Assembly: GCF_003858635.1 (NCBI RefSeq)
Contig: NZ_RQJO01000008.1
Coordinates: forward strand, 186,001 to 250,000
Origin: Larkinella rosea
GTDB taxonomy: Bacteria; Bacteroidota; Bacteroidia; Cytophagales; Spirosomataceae
DNA: 64,000 nt
Direction of reading: 5' to 3'
Part shown: positions 34,819-43,788 of the stretch, in pieces
Layout: each line of letters opens with the position of its first letter
Position numbering within the stretch: the stretch's first letter is position 1
Notes under the pieces: model-generated
The model's database searches: none
What the model was told of the DNA's origin: nothing
Seen by the model: the letters and a program-made list of their open reading frames with translations, nothing else
Position numbers and translations under genes: made by a program

Positions 34819-35700
34819 ATGAAATCGTTTGCCCCATTTCATTTCGAAAACAACCTGACCGACGAACAACGCGTATTCTTCCAAAAACACGGGATTATTC
34901 AATTTAAACAGTTTGTCGAAAAAGAGACTGTCGCGCTGTTTCTGCGGGAAATTCAGAACGTGCAAAAGGAATTTCTAACTACTGACGTCAAAAAAGTAAA
35001 CGGCATTCCGCTGAAATTCGGATTCGACGAAACCGGTCGCACCTTGATTCAGCGGCTGGCCTTCACGTCACAGTACAGCAAAGTGCTGAGCGAATTTTTG
35101 AAAGATCCGCGCTTTCCGGTTTTACTGGAACTACTCGGCCCTTACGAAGGCCGGATTGGCGAAAACGAAAAAGACGGTTTGGTAGTCAATCATTACGTCA
35201 ACTCGCCCTTTAGTCAGTTCAAGCAACTGGGCTGGCATACCGACAGCCCGCGCGATCTGTTTATGGGTTCGCGCATTCAGCCGATGCTGAACGTTGGTTT
35301 GCATCTGGACGATTGCCCGATCGAAAATGGCGGTTTGCGCGTTCTGGCGGGCACTCATACGCAGGGCCTGATTGGCCTGTTCTTCAAGAAGAAATACTTC
35401 ATCGATAACGAACCCGACCCGGCCGAGGTTGGCTTTAACATCGAAGCGGGTGATTTAACGATTCACGACGGGCGATTGTGGCACCGGGTTCAGCAATCGC
35501 CCGTCGTTGGGGCGCAGAGCCGTCGCCGGGTGATGTACATTCCGTTTATTACGGGCGCTTATCAGCCGAAAAATGCGGATAGTCCAACGCCTTTTTACCA
35601 TAAATTGGCCGGTTTGAAACAAAAACGGGATGCGGCTCAGGCCGAACACAGCGACCGGTTTGCTCTGAGAAACCTGAGTTGGAGTCGTTTGCTGGGCTAA
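34819..35700 (+). CDS. Phytanoyl-CoA dioxygenase family Fe(II)/2-oxoglutarate oxygenase
   Basis: 293 residues. The metal-binding HxD is in GWHTDSPRD (H140, D142). The distal His is in DLTIHDGRLWHRVQQSP (H222 most likely, H216 nearby), and an Arg suited to 2-oxoglutarate lies in SRRRVMYIPF. The family hydroxylates very varied small molecules. A polycysteine leader upstream suggests a sulfur link, for example releasing sulfur from an organosulfur compound as TauD does; that is inference. An SDR gene follows after 27 bp and is probably co-transcribed. Confidence 0.9.
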   Translation: MKSFAPFHFENNLTDEQRVFFQKHGIIQFKQFVEKETVALFLREIQNVQKEFLTTDVKKVNGIPLKFGFDETGRTLIQRLAFTSQYSKVLSEFLKDPRFPVLLELLGPYEGRIGENEKDGLVVNHYVNSPFSQFKQLGWHTDSPRDLFMGSRIQPMLNVGLHLDDCPIENGGLRVLAGTHTQGLIGLFFKKKYFIDNEPDPAEVGFNIEAGDLTIHDGRLWHRVQQSPVVGAQSRRRVMYIPFITGAYQPKNADSPTPFYHKLAGLKQKRDAAQAEHSDRFALRNLSWSRLLG

Positions 35701-35727
35701 GTTCTCCTCCATACAACCTGAAAAATT

Positions 35728-36513
35728 ATGCCTTCTGCTTTGATAACGGGTGCTGCCAAAGGCATCGGACGCGCTATTGCCGGTGAGCTGGCCCAACGCA
35801 AATACGATCTGTTTCTGATCGACATCGACGAATACGAACTCCTTCGGACGGCCCGCCGTCTGGAGGAACAATACGGTATTTTTACGTACACGCTGACGCT
35901 CGATTTGTCGCAACCGGAGGTAGCGCAGACGATTCAATCGTGGTATGAACAGTTTCGGAAGGACTTGACGGTGGTGGTCAACAACGCCGGTTTTGGTCTG
36001 AACGGTTCGTTCGAGCAGATTCCGATTGCCGAACAGCTGGAATTGATTAATGTCAATATCAAGGCACTGGTCGAAATTTCGTACGCGTTTATTCCGATTC
36101 TGAAACAGCAGTCGAAGGCGTATTTACTGAACGTGGGCAGTACCACGGCTTACCAGACTGTTCCGTATGTGTCGATTTACGCAGCTTCGAAAGCGTTTGT
36201 GGTTTCTTTCACGCGCGGACTGCGCCACGAACTCCGAAATTCCAATCTGTCCGTCAGTTGCCTGAGCCCGGGAAGCACCGATACCGACTTTGTGAATCGC
36301 GCCCGCATGGGGGAGTCGATCAGGAAAACCGCAGCGAAGGTCAACATGAGTCCGGAAGCCGTCGCTAAAATTGCCGTAAAGGGGGTATTTCGGGGTGATT
36401 CGGAAATCATTCCCGGTTTTATCAACCAGGTGGGCGCTTTTCTCCCGCGGGTAATCCCCAAAGCGTTTATCGAAAAAGTAGTCGGCGATATTTACGAGCC
36501 GAAGGATAATTAG
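35728..36513 (+). CDS. SDR family NAD(P)-dependent oxidoreductase
   Basis: 261 residues, classical short-chain dehydrogenase. The cofactor site is TGAAKGIGRAIA near the N-terminus, NNAGFG follows at about residue 88, the catalytic Ser is in LNVGSTTAYQ and the catalytic YAASK is near residue 151. DIDEYEL after beta-2 suggests NAD preference. In an operon with the dioxygenase gene, it may oxidise or reduce that enzyme's product. Confidence 0.93.
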   Translation: MPSALITGAAKGIGRAIAGELAQRKYDLFLIDIDEYELLRTARRLEEQYGIFTYTLTLDLSQPEVAQTIQSWYEQFRKDLTVVVNNAGFGLNGSFEQIPIAEQLELINVNIKALVEISYAFIPILKQQSKAYLLNVGSTTAYQTVPYVSIYAASKAFVVSFTRGLRHELRNSNLSVSCLSPGSTDTDFVNRARMGESIRKTAAKVNMSPEAVAKIAVKGVFRGDSEIIPGFINQVGAFLPRVIPKAFIEKVVGDIYEPKDN

Positions 36514-36590
36514 TTTACGGTTTTCGGTAGCTGACGCGTTAGTCTTCTTGCGCTAGCCACCGAAAACGGAAAACCGACTACCATAAACCG
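36514..36590. repeat. Inverted repeat GTTTTCGGTAGCT between convergent genes
   Basis: GTTTTCGGTAGCT (36520-36532) pairs with AGCCACCGAAAAC (36555-36567) at 12 of 13 positions with a 22-nt loop. Related fragments (AAAACCGACTACC, ATAAACCG) follow to 36590. Likely terminator-like structure and/or repeat element between the SDR gene and the convergent membrane protein gene. Confidence 0.6.
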
Positions 36591-36593
36591 ATC

Positions 36594-37784
36594 TTATACC
36601 CGAATAAAAATTTTCTTCTTATACATCCAGTATAGAATCAGCCAGAAAATCAGCAGGGCAGCCCCTCCGCTGGCGAGGGGTTCATACGGCCCGAATTGTT
36701 CGAACACGTGTTGCCCCAAAATCGTCTTGAGGAAGTTGATGATGAAATGGTCGATCAGGTGAACCAGGCAGTAAATAGCAATGGAATTCATTCCGATGAC
36801 TACGAACGGAAACGCCCAGCCGCGCCATTGCCGCACATCTATTATATAGTAGAAGAACGATAACAGGAAAAAACACCAGCCACCGCTGAACAATACCCAG
36901 CCGGGTGTCCAGATTCGCTTGATCGACGGACTGATGCCGGTGATCGTTAACAGCCAGCCCGCAGCCAGCCCGATTGCCCCAGCAATCAAAAACCGCTTCA
37001 GGAGTTCGGTATATGGCAAACCCGCCCGCAACCAGCGCCCGGCCTGCAGGCCCAGCACCATCGTTCCCAACGTTGGAATAAAACTCAGGGTTGCATAGCC
37101 TCCACCGTTGAAAAGGAACGTTTTGGCGCGTGGAAACAGATTCAGAAACCAGGTGTCGAACGCCCAGGCCAGGTTGCTGTTTTTATTGAAATGAGCCGCA
37201 ATACCGGTTTTGTGATACGGCCAGTCGGCCGGAACGCCCACCGCTTCGTACGAAAAACCGGGGCCGGGGAGCGGATAGAGCACAAAGGCGAGCCAGTAGC
37301 CGACCAGAATGGCTCCCAGCGCGATCCAAACCGTTCGGGTGGGGCGAAAGCCCAGTAAAAACAGAAAGGGATATCCGAGCCCGATTTGCGTCAGCGTGTC
37401 TTCAAAGGTGAAATTGATTTGTTCACGGCCCACCGACCGCAGGAAAATACCAAGTAGAATCAGGATCAGCGAGCGCCGGAGTGTTTTGGCGAACAACTGG
37501 CTAAACGATTTTTCTTTGGCCTGTTGGCTGGCAATGGAATAGGGGAGTGCAACGCCAACCAGAAACGAAAACGACGGTTGAATCAAATCGTGGAGCGTAC
37601 AGCCAAACCATTCGACGTGGCTCTGATGATGGTCCATAAAGCGCCAGAATGCGCTTTCGGGCAGCGCTTCCGAGATTCGGCCGTAGTGAAGGATTTCGGC
37701 GGCCATTAAAAACATAACAAAGCCGCGGTACGCGTCCATCGACATCAGTCGACCGGCACGAAATTCAGGTAGTACGGTAGCCAA
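36594..37784 (-). CDS. HGSNAT/NagX-like multi-pass membrane protein (DUF5009 type)
   Basis: 396 residues with about 10-11 transmembrane segments. The N-terminal [26 protein letters not shown] and [25 protein letters not shown] match the family of heparan-alpha-glucosaminide N-acetyltransferase-like proteins, including its early conserved His residues. Members acetylate amino sugars or are uncharacterised. No operon partner is evident; it faces the SDR gene 3' end. Confidence 0.85.
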   Translation of the reverse strand: MATVLPEFRAGRLMSMDAYRGFVMFLMAAEILHYGRISEALPESAFWRFMDHHQSHVEWFGCTLHDLIQPSFSFLVGVALPYSIASQQAKEKSFSQLFAKTLRRSLILILLGIFLRSVGREQINFTFEDTLTQIGLGYPFLFLLGFRPTRTVWIALGAILVGYWLAFVLYPLPGPGFSYEAVGVPADWPYHKTGIAAHFNKNSNLAWAFDTWFLNLFPRAKTFLFNGGGYATLSFIPTLGTMVLGLQAGRWLRAGLPYTELLKRFLIAGAIGLAAGWLLTITGISPSIKRIWTPGWVLFSGGWCFFLLSFFYYIIDVRQWRGWAFPFVVIGMNSIAIYCLVHLIDHFIINFLKTILGQHVFEQFGPYEPLASGGAALLIFWLILYWMYKKKIFIRV

Positions 37785-37830
37785 GGTGGTTCAGGATTAG
37801 GAAACCGCAAGAAAAGCAATTTTTCTGACG

Positions 37831-37894
37831 TACCCACGGACTTTAGTCCGTGTTTTTTAATGAAATACGGAGACGTTACCAAAAAACAAGGACT
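37831..37894. repeat. REP-like element, copy 2 (right arm truncated)
   Basis: The left arm TACCCACGGACTTTAGTCCG (37831-37850) is identical to copy 1. The right arm keeps only AACAAGGACTAAA (37886-37898), where the end of the MutM-like gene begins. GGAGAC in the loop is shared with copy 1. The TAG stop of that gene lies within the element. Confidence 0.8.
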
Positions 37895-38747
37895 AAACGG
37901 GAGTGCCTGCCGGTCCGTGGATACGTTGATCGTTCGGGCAGAAATACGTTGTTCGGCCGCCGACCTCGATTTTCTCGATCCGGGTTCCGCAGCGGGGGCA
38001 GAATTTGTGCGCTTCCACGTCGTCGTATGGCGAATTGTCCCACTCCCGGACATGGATCAGGAAACCGGGTGGAAAATCACGGTAGGCGGCTTCGTGGCGG
38101 ATGGCGGTGGTCAACACCAGTTGGATGGCTTCGTGAATTCGGCGAATCGCTGCGTCGGTCAGTTGTTCGGTGCGGTTTTCGGGATGAATTTGAGCCTGAA
38201 AAAGTACTTCATCGACAATCCAGTTGCCCAAACCGGCCACGGTGCTCTGGTCCATCAAAACCGGTTTTATTTGGGCTTTTTTACGCCGGAGTTGGCCCGT
38301 TAGCTCAGAAAAACTAATCTCCAGCCCGTCTTTGCCAATCTTTTTTCGTTTTAAATAAGTATCTATGTTATCGATTAAGCCAATTCGCTCGAATTTTCGC
38401 GGGCAGATGAAACCCAAATTGAAGCCGTTTCGGAAGTGAAAAACGATGCGGGCATACCTGGGCCGATCGAGTGATGAATGGTAATAGTCCAGATCGCCCG
38501 TCATGCCAAAATGCATGTGGAGAATAACCGGTTTGATTGATTCGCCCGGCCCGTCGGTCAGCACGAAGAGGTTTTTGCCAATCCGTTGCGTACCGGTAAA
38601 CCAGCGACCGACGAGGGTTTCGTGGAGTGTAGTAAAATCGGTTGTCAGTAGTTTCGGATCCTCTACTTCGATGGCGTCGATGGGTTGCTCCAGGGAGGAA
38701 GCTTCGAGATAACGGCGGTAAATTTCGACTTCGGGTAATTCGGGCAT
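37893..38747 (-). CDS. DNA-formamidopyrimidine glycosylase family protein (MutM/Nei-like)
   Basis: 284 residues. PELPEVE at the N-terminus gives the catalytic Pro and Glu of base-excision glycosylases for oxidised bases. Other family features are ILHMHFGMTGDL, a helix-two-turn-helix (VAGLGNWIVDEVLFQAQIHP) and a C-terminal zinc finger. The finger has CPRC and then FCPND, so the expected fourth Cys is Asp; a nearby His (RIH) might serve instead. The last residues and the stop overlap a truncated REP-like element, so the 3' end may have been altered by it. Between MutM and Nei I cannot choose. Confidence 0.88.
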   Translation of the reverse strand: MPELPEVEIYRRYLEASSLEQPIDAIEVEDPKLLTTDFTTLHETLVGRWFTGTQRIGKNLFVLTDGPGESIKPVILHMHFGMTGDLDYYHSSLDRPRYARIVFHFRNGFNLGFICPRKFERIGLIDNIDTYLKRKKIGKDGLEISFSELTGQLRRKKAQIKPVLMDQSTVAGLGNWIVDEVLFQAQIHPENRTEQLTDAAIRRIHEAIQLVLTTAIRHEAAYRDFPPGFLIHVREWDNSPYDDVEAHKFCPRCGTRIEKIEVGGRTTYFCPNDQRIHGPAGTPV

Positions 38748-39041
38748 AAGTTGGGAATTAGGGACTTTTTACAGGTATTTTAGTATTTTATATAACATTT
38801 TTTGCCCAAAACTGGTTATAAATAATGGAGCAGGCGGCAACCCAGGTGGCAGAATTCTAAAAGTCGGGTTTTTGTAAAAATTATTTTCCGATACACTAAC
38901 CTCATAGAACCTCCCGTTATGGTTACAATATATTCGGTTTAATTTGTCTTTTTTTAACCCTAACATGATTGAATGACAATAATTTACTTGTTTATTTCTA
39001 GTTAATTCTGTCTAATTCATTTCAAACCGCACAAAGTAGTT

Positions 39042-39980
39042 ATGGAAAACAATAAGCCAAAAGCAAACGGAGCGCTCGTCGCAGCCTTAGTTATTATGAC
39101 CATTCTGGCCGGTGTGTCCAGTTATCTGTTATACGAACAGAAAGAAGTGGGTAAAAATCAGGAAGCAACGATTGCCACCCGCGTAGAGGAGTTAGCAACT
39201 ACCCGAACCCGATTGGATTCGATCTCAACGGCTCTGGACGCTAAAATTGCTGAAGTAAAAAAACTGGGTGGTGATATCACTGATTTAGAGCGTGTGAAAG
39301 CAGACCTGGAGCGTGACAAAGCAAGTCTCCGGAAAGGGCAACGCATTTCAATCGCGAAGTATGAAGCTAAAATCAAGCAATACGAAGCTTATCTGGTCGA
39401 AAAAGATACCCTGATTGCACAGTTGAAAAACGAAAATCAGGTGTTGGTTACGAACAACCAGTCGCTGACAGACGCTAACACGACGCTGCAAACCGAAAAG
39501 CAATCTCTGCAGGATTCGGTTTCCACTATTTCAACCGTCAATAAAGATTTGTCGGACAAAGTAACTCGGGCAGCCGCGCTGAAAGCTCAGAATGTTCGTG
39601 TATTTGCGCTGAACGCGAAAGGCAAACAACGTGATGCTACGGAAGATGAAGTAAAAGCAAAACGGGTTGATAAACTGAAAGTGGTTTACATGCTGCCCGA
39701 AAACCCGCTAACGAAGCAGGAAGAAAAAGAAGTATTTGTCCGGGTGCTTGACCCGTCGGGTGCTGTTGTTTCCGACATGGCCAATGGCTCAGGTACGTTC
39801 CAGGTTAATGGGCAGGAGCAGATCTATACCGTGAAGCAAACCGTTCCGTTTACGAACAACAACCAGAACGTTGAACTAACCTATAACCGGGGTACGGTTC
39901 CCTACAAAGCGGGTAAATACACGATTGAGTTTTACTCGGAAGGCTTCCGGATCGGCGAAGGTTCGTTTGCCATCAAGTAA
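39042..39980 (+). CDS. Hypothetical inner-membrane-anchored coiled-coil protein
   Basis: 312 residues. One N-terminal transmembrane helix (GALVAALVIMTILAGVSSYLLY), a coiled coil over about residues 30-185 rich in Leu, Glu, Lys and Thr, and a C-terminal beta-rich domain of about 120 residues (VFVRVLDPSGAVVSDMANGSG; YTIEFYSEGFRIGEGSF). No family name known to me. It stands alone, with a strong terminator after it. It is probably an envelope scaffold with its coiled coil in the periplasm. Confidence 0.85.
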   Translation: MENNKPKANGALVAALVIMTILAGVSSYLLYEQKEVGKNQEATIATRVEELATTRTRLDSISTALDAKIAEVKKLGGDITDLERVKADLERDKASLRKGQRISIAKYEAKIKQYEAYLVEKDTLIAQLKNENQVLVTNNQSLTDANTTLQTEKQSLQDSVSTISTVNKDLSDKVTRAAALKAQNVRVFALNAKGKQRDATEDEVKAKRVDKLKVVYMLPENPLTKQEEKEVFVRVLDPSGAVVSDMANGSGTFQVNGQEQIYTVKQTVPFTNNNQNVELTYNRGTVPYKAGKYTIEFYSEGFRIGEGSFAIK

Positions 39981-39997
39981 GACACTGGAAACACACC

Positions 39998-40036
39998 ATA
40001 AAAAAGGCGCGATACCCAACGGTATCGCGCCTTTTT
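39998..40036 (+). terminator. Strong bidirectional terminator
   Basis: Stem AAGGCGCGATACC (from 40003) with GGTATCGCGCCTT, a loop of about four nt, an A run before and a T run after (40031-40036). It serves the coiled-coil protein gene on plus and the convergent LytTR gene on minus. Confidence 0.93.
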
Positions 40037-40055
40037 TATGCTATAAATGGCTTGG

Positions 40056-40412
40056 TTAGGAAATCAATGATTTTTGTACGCGATTCCATTTCTGGAGAAT
40101 CGTCTTCGTTTTCTGACGACTAACGGCCAGTACACGACCGGAAATCAGTTCGACCAGCGGCAGTGGAAAGTGGGGTATTTCGGCCGGATAAAACCGGTAG
40201 ATGATGGCTGGATTGATCAGATAGCTTTCGTTGATGCGCCAGAAATGAGGCAATTGTTTTTCCCAGGTATTCAGCGACTCCGTAACGGGGACGCACTGAA
40301 GGGAATCGTTATCAAAACTAATAACCCACGTCTGCGATCTTTCACAATGAAGGTAAAATATACTTTGCAGGTCAATGGATTCGTTACAGATAGGTTTCTT
40401 ACGAGTTAACAT
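40056..40412 (-). CDS. Stand-alone LytTR DNA-binding protein
   Basis: 118 residues, essentially only a LytTR domain: ESIDLQSIFYLHCERSQTWVISF, HFWRINESYLINPAIIYRF and VLAVSRQKTKTILQKW line up with the strands and recognition segments of LytTR proteins. No receiver or membrane part. First of three LytTR genes within 2 kb; the next minus-strand one lies 85 bp upstream. Confidence 0.75.
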   Translation of the reverse strand: MLTRKKPICNESIDLQSIFYLHCERSQTWVISFDNDSLQCVPVTESLNTWEKQLPHFWRINESYLINPAIIYRFYPAEIPHFPLPLVELISGRVLAVSRQKTKTILQKWNRVQKSLIS

Positions 40413-40497
40413 GGGATACGATTCTGACAGAGAAATAGTTACATCCTGCGCATTAACCTTCGGATAAGAAAAGGCCTAATGTCCGTTTATTCACGTT

Positions 40498-40875
40498 TCA
40501 TGCATTACTTAATAACTCTGAAATTTCCTCCCAGCGACGTCGGGAGACCGGCACTACGGTTCCGTTGGTCAAATGAATGGCGCCCAGACCGGTTTTTAAG
40601 CGTTCCAATCGGTCGACATACTGGCAGTTTACGATGCTGTTACGGTGTACCCGGATGAAGTCGTCGGCGGGCAGTTTGATGGCCAGTTGCTTCAGTGTTT
40701 TGGGCATGATAATGGACGGGCGATTGCGCCAATGTAACCAGGTATAGTTACCGTCTCCCTGCAAACAGACTAAGTCCGAAGTTTGAAATACGTGCTGCCG
40801 GGAACCCCGGAAATACAGTTGCAGTGCTGAATCAGAGGCTGTTGACCCCGTTGATGTGGAAGTAGGAATTAACAT
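40498..40875 (-). CDS. Stand-alone LytTR DNA-binding protein
   Basis: 125 residues with a LytTR domain (LVCLQGDGNYTWLHWRNRPSIIM, FIRVHRNSIVNCQYVDRLERL, GTVVPVSRRRWEEI) behind a short Ser/Thr-rich N-terminus. It diverges from the response regulator gene, with 210 bp between that contain repeated GGTAAGGGA. It probably controls itself or the two-component genes opposite. Confidence 0.85.
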   Translation of the reverse strand: MLIPTSTSTGSTASDSALQLYFRGSRQHVFQTSDLVCLQGDGNYTWLHWRNRPSIIMPKTLKQLAIKLPADDFIRVHRNSIVNCQYVDRLERLKTGLGAIHLTNGTVVPVSRRRWEEISELLSNA

Positions 40876-41085
40876 ACACTCAATTTCTGGGTAAGGGATA
40901 CAAATACAGGCACTTATTGAATAATTGTATAAATATGCCTCATTTACAAAAAAGATATTATGAAATGGTTACTAACGACCGATCTTGGTATTCGAACGAC
41001 GGTTTTTGGTAAGGGAATAAAAAGAATATGTATACCTTTTTATATTAGTTATTAACTGGTAATTTACCAATCTGTTAGTAATGGT
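40876..41085. promoter_or_regulatory. Divergent regulatory region between LytTR genes
   Basis: GGTAAGGGA occurs twice in direct orientation (40890-40898 and 41008-41016). GGTAATTTACC (41058-41068) is a near-palindrome with the same GGTAA half, 18 bp before the response regulator ATG. TTACTAAC (about 40969) and GTTAGTAA (about 41073) form a loose inverted pair. These may be LytTR sites; no -7 consensus stands out. Confidence 0.4.
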
Positions 41086-41868
41086 ATGGAAAGGGATCAA
41101 ATCCACATTTTAGTCATTGAAGACGAGGCTGTTCTCGCCATGGATTTGTCCGATACCCTCGAAGACGAAGGCTATTATGTCGTCGGTATTGCCGGTAGTG
41201 GGCGCAAAGCATTGGAATTATTCAAAACCCAGCGCGTTGATCTGGTGGTGTGCGATATTCAGTTGAAAGGCGACTGGGACGGTATCGAAACGATTGGGCA
41301 GATTCAGGCAATCCGTCCTGTTCCGGTTATTTATACCACTGCTTTGTCTGATAAAGCCACGCTCGATCGCGCCAAACAAACCCTTCCGGCGGCTTATTTA
41401 ACCAAGCCGATCATCATCAGCAATCTTCGGATTGCGATGGAATTAGCGCTCCATAATTTTAGTCATAAGACTGATCCGGTGCCTCCTGAGGAACCCGCCG
41501 ACATTAACAGTATTCTGGAAAAAGATGCTCCTTCGCGGGAAACCATCCTGCGCATCGACAATCTTATTTTTATAAAACACAACTATCAGTTTGTTAAAAT
41601 TTTGCTGGAAGACATCCTGATTCTGGAAGCTGACGGTGCTTACACGACGATCGTTACCAATGACCGGAAATACGCGATCCGGTTAACAATCAGCACATTG
41701 CTGGAACGTTTAAGTGAAATGCAACTGACCCGGGTACACCGGTCTTTTGCGGTTCATATCAAAAAAGTGGAAGGATTTACCGACCGTGAGATAACGGTGG
41801 GCAAGCATGTTGTTCCGCTGGGCCGACAATACAAGCACGCGTTTATTCAACAATTTCAGATCTGGTAA
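41086..41868 (+). CDS. LytTR-type response regulator
   Basis: 260 residues. An N-terminal receiver domain (1-120; acidic pair in VIEDEAV, phosphoacceptor D57 in VVCDIQL, T/S and K107 in LTKP) is joined to a C-terminal LytTR domain (about 155-260; ILILEADGAYTTIVTND, LTRVHRSFAVHIKKVEGF, VVPLGRQYKHAF). The TPR histidine kinase follows after 38 bp and is the likely partner. Confidence 0.95.
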   Translation: MERDQIHILVIEDEAVLAMDLSDTLEDEGYYVVGIAGSGRKALELFKTQRVDLVVCDIQLKGDWDGIETIGQIQAIRPVPVIYTTALSDKATLDRAKQTLPAAYLTKPIIISNLRIAMELALHNFSHKTDPVPPEEPADINSILEKDAPSRETILRIDNLIFIKHNYQFVKILLEDILILEADGAYTTIVTNDRKYAIRLTISTLLERLSEMQLTRVHRSFAVHIKKVEGFTDREITVGKHVVPLGRQYKHAFIQQFQIW

Positions 41869-41906
41869 CCAAACCGGTTTTGGCGCCTGGCGTTATTTTG
41901 CGATTC

Positions 41907-43763
41907 ATGAAATGGCTTTTTCTTCTCTGGGCAAGTTTCCTTGTACGGCAATCTACCTACGCCCAACTGACCGCACTCACCGCTTTTGACAGCCTGAAGG
42001 CACAGCTGGCTCATAAACCAGACACAATCCGAATTGCTGAATACCAGGATTTTGCCGACGAAATGACGCGCAGAGGCCGGGTTGGCGATTCACAACAGGC
42101 ATTGAATGAGGCCCTTTCCATTGCCGAAAATGCAAAAAATGAGAAATACATTAGCCGGGTGTACATCACGTTCGGGCGCCTTGAAATTGACCAGGGTAAT
42201 TTTGCGCAGGCACTGAATTACTTTCAAAAAGCGCTCGATTACCTCAAGGGCATTCCTGCCGTGAAGCAGCGGGTTAACATCATGAGTCGAATCGGACAGA
42301 CTTATTTTTTGGTCAATGACTTGAAACAGGCAGAATATTATTACGGTTTGGCGCTTAAAATGGCCGAGCAAAATAAGCTGGACGTTTTGAAAGCCGACGT
42401 CTATTCCGAACTCGCCAATCTGGAAGACTCCCGCCATAATTCAGATAAAGCGCTGGATTACAATAAAAAAGCGGTTGAGATTTACAAAGCCAACGGGGAA
42501 GATTACATGTGGATTTATTTCAATCGGGCCATTGAGTTCAAAAATGCCGGGTTATATAAAGAGTCGGAGAAGATTTACCGCGAATGCCTTGAGTACGCCG
42601 AAAAAAATAAGGACGAATACCTGAAAGGGTACGTTTACGTAAATCTTCCCAATACGCTCATCTTCCTCGATCGCCTGGATGAGGCTGAGGATTATGCCAA
42701 ATTAGCCCTGAAATGGGCTGAAACCGGTCCGGAGCAGCATAAAATCAAAGAAGAAATCTTTGACATTTTAACCCGTATCTACGAAAAACGGGGAAAATAC
42801 GATCAGGCGCTGGCGTATTCCCGCCGGAAAGCCGTATACCACGACAGCACCCTAAATGCTGAAAAAAACCGCCAGTTGATCATGGCCGAAAGCCGTTATC
42901 AGGCGCGGGAAAAAGAGAATCAAATCCGGAAGCTCGACGAAGAAAATAGCCGGAAAGCGCAGCAATTGGCCTGGCTAAGTGGAGGTCTGACAATTGTGGT
43001 GGCTCTTTTGGGAATTTTGCTCTGGCAATACCGCACCATCCAAAAGACAAACGGTCGGCTGACGAAGAGTAATCGCGTGATATCGGAAAGCAACGAGAAA
43101 ATTACCGAACAATCCAGGCAGTTGAAAAACCTGTTGCGGGAGTTAAATCACCGCGTCAAAAACAATCTGGCCATCGTATCCAGTCTGCTGCGGTTGCAGT
43201 CGAAACGGCTCGAAGACGAAAGCGCCGTGCAGGCCGTTCGGGCCGGGCAGCAGCGCGTCGAAGCGATGGCGCTGATTCACCAGCGGCTTTATATGACCGA
43301 CAATGTGTCGTCTATCAACATCCGCGAATACATCACGGATCTTTTCAACGGTCTGCTAATTGCCTATGGGTACGATAAAAATTCGTTTGATCGGGAATTG
43401 CTCATCGAGCAGGAGGAACTCGATGTCGATTTATCGATTTTACTGGGACTTATTCTAAATGAAATTCTGACCAATGCCTTCAAATATGCCTACGAAAACG
43501 TTTCGCGGCCCTTTCTCCGCATTCGGCTGTCGGCCGATTATACCGAAGACCCGAACGTGGTCCGTCCTAGACTGACGCTTGAAGTACAGGATAACGGCTC
43601 CGGCATCGATCTACAGCGGTGGGAGCGACCCAATAATTCGTTCGGGCAGCGGCTGATCAAGTCACTCAGCGAACAGACGGGCGGCCAGCTGGAAGTCAGC
43701 AACAGAAACGGCACCTGCTATCGACTCGTCATCCCGCCTTTGTACCTTTCGGAAGCTGCCTGA
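41907..43763 (+). CDS. TPR-containing sensor histidine kinase (HisKA_2 type)
   Basis: 618 residues from the ATG at 41907 (the TTG at 41880 is less likely). Signal peptide (MKWLFLLWASFLVRQSTYAQ), five to seven periplasmic TPR units (about 50-320), a coiled linker, one transmembrane helix (LAWLSGGLTIVVALLGILLW), then the phosphoacceptor segment LRELNHRVKNNLAIVSSLLRLQ (H415), which is HisKA_2, and an ATPase domain with NEILTNAFKYAY (N box) and VQDNGSGID (G1). It should phosphorylate the response regulator upstream. The TPR ectodomain suggests sensing of a protein or peptide. Confidence 0.95.
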   Translation: MKWLFLLWASFLVRQSTYAQLTALTAFDSLKAQLAHKPDTIRIAEYQDFADEMTRRGRVGDSQQALNEALSIAENAKNEKYISRVYITFGRLEIDQGNFAQALNYFQKALDYLKGIPAVKQRVNIMSRIGQTYFLVNDLKQAEYYYGLALKMAEQNKLDVLKADVYSELANLEDSRHNSDKALDYNKKAVEIYKANGEDYMWIYFNRAIEFKNAGLYKESEKIYRECLEYAEKNKDEYLKGYVYVNLPNTLIFLDRLDEAEDYAKLALKWAETGPEQHKIKEEIFDILTRIYEKRGKYDQALAYSRRKAVYHDSTLNAEKNRQLIMAESRYQAREKENQIRKLDEENSRKAQQLAWLSGGLTIVVALLGILLWQYRTIQKTNGRLTKSNRVISESNEKITEQSRQLKNLLRELNHRVKNNLAIVSSLLRLQSKRLEDESAVQAVRAGQQRVEAMALIHQRLYMTDNVSSINIREYITDLFNGLLIAYGYDKNSFDRELLIEQEELDVDLSILLGLILNEILTNAFKYAYENVSRPFLRIRLSADYTEDPNVVRPRLTLEVQDNGSGIDLQRWERPNNSFGQRLIKSLSEQTGGQLEVSNRNGTCYRLVIPPLYLSEAA

Positions 43764-43788
43764 CCGGGCAAAACCGGGCGATTTTCGC

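Noticed and set aside
38769-38966. 65-residue minus-strand ORF in the gap after the MutM-like gene
   Set aside because: AT-rich intergenic sequence, no family, no promoter and no partner; too weak to call. Nothing else definite is seen in 38748-39041.
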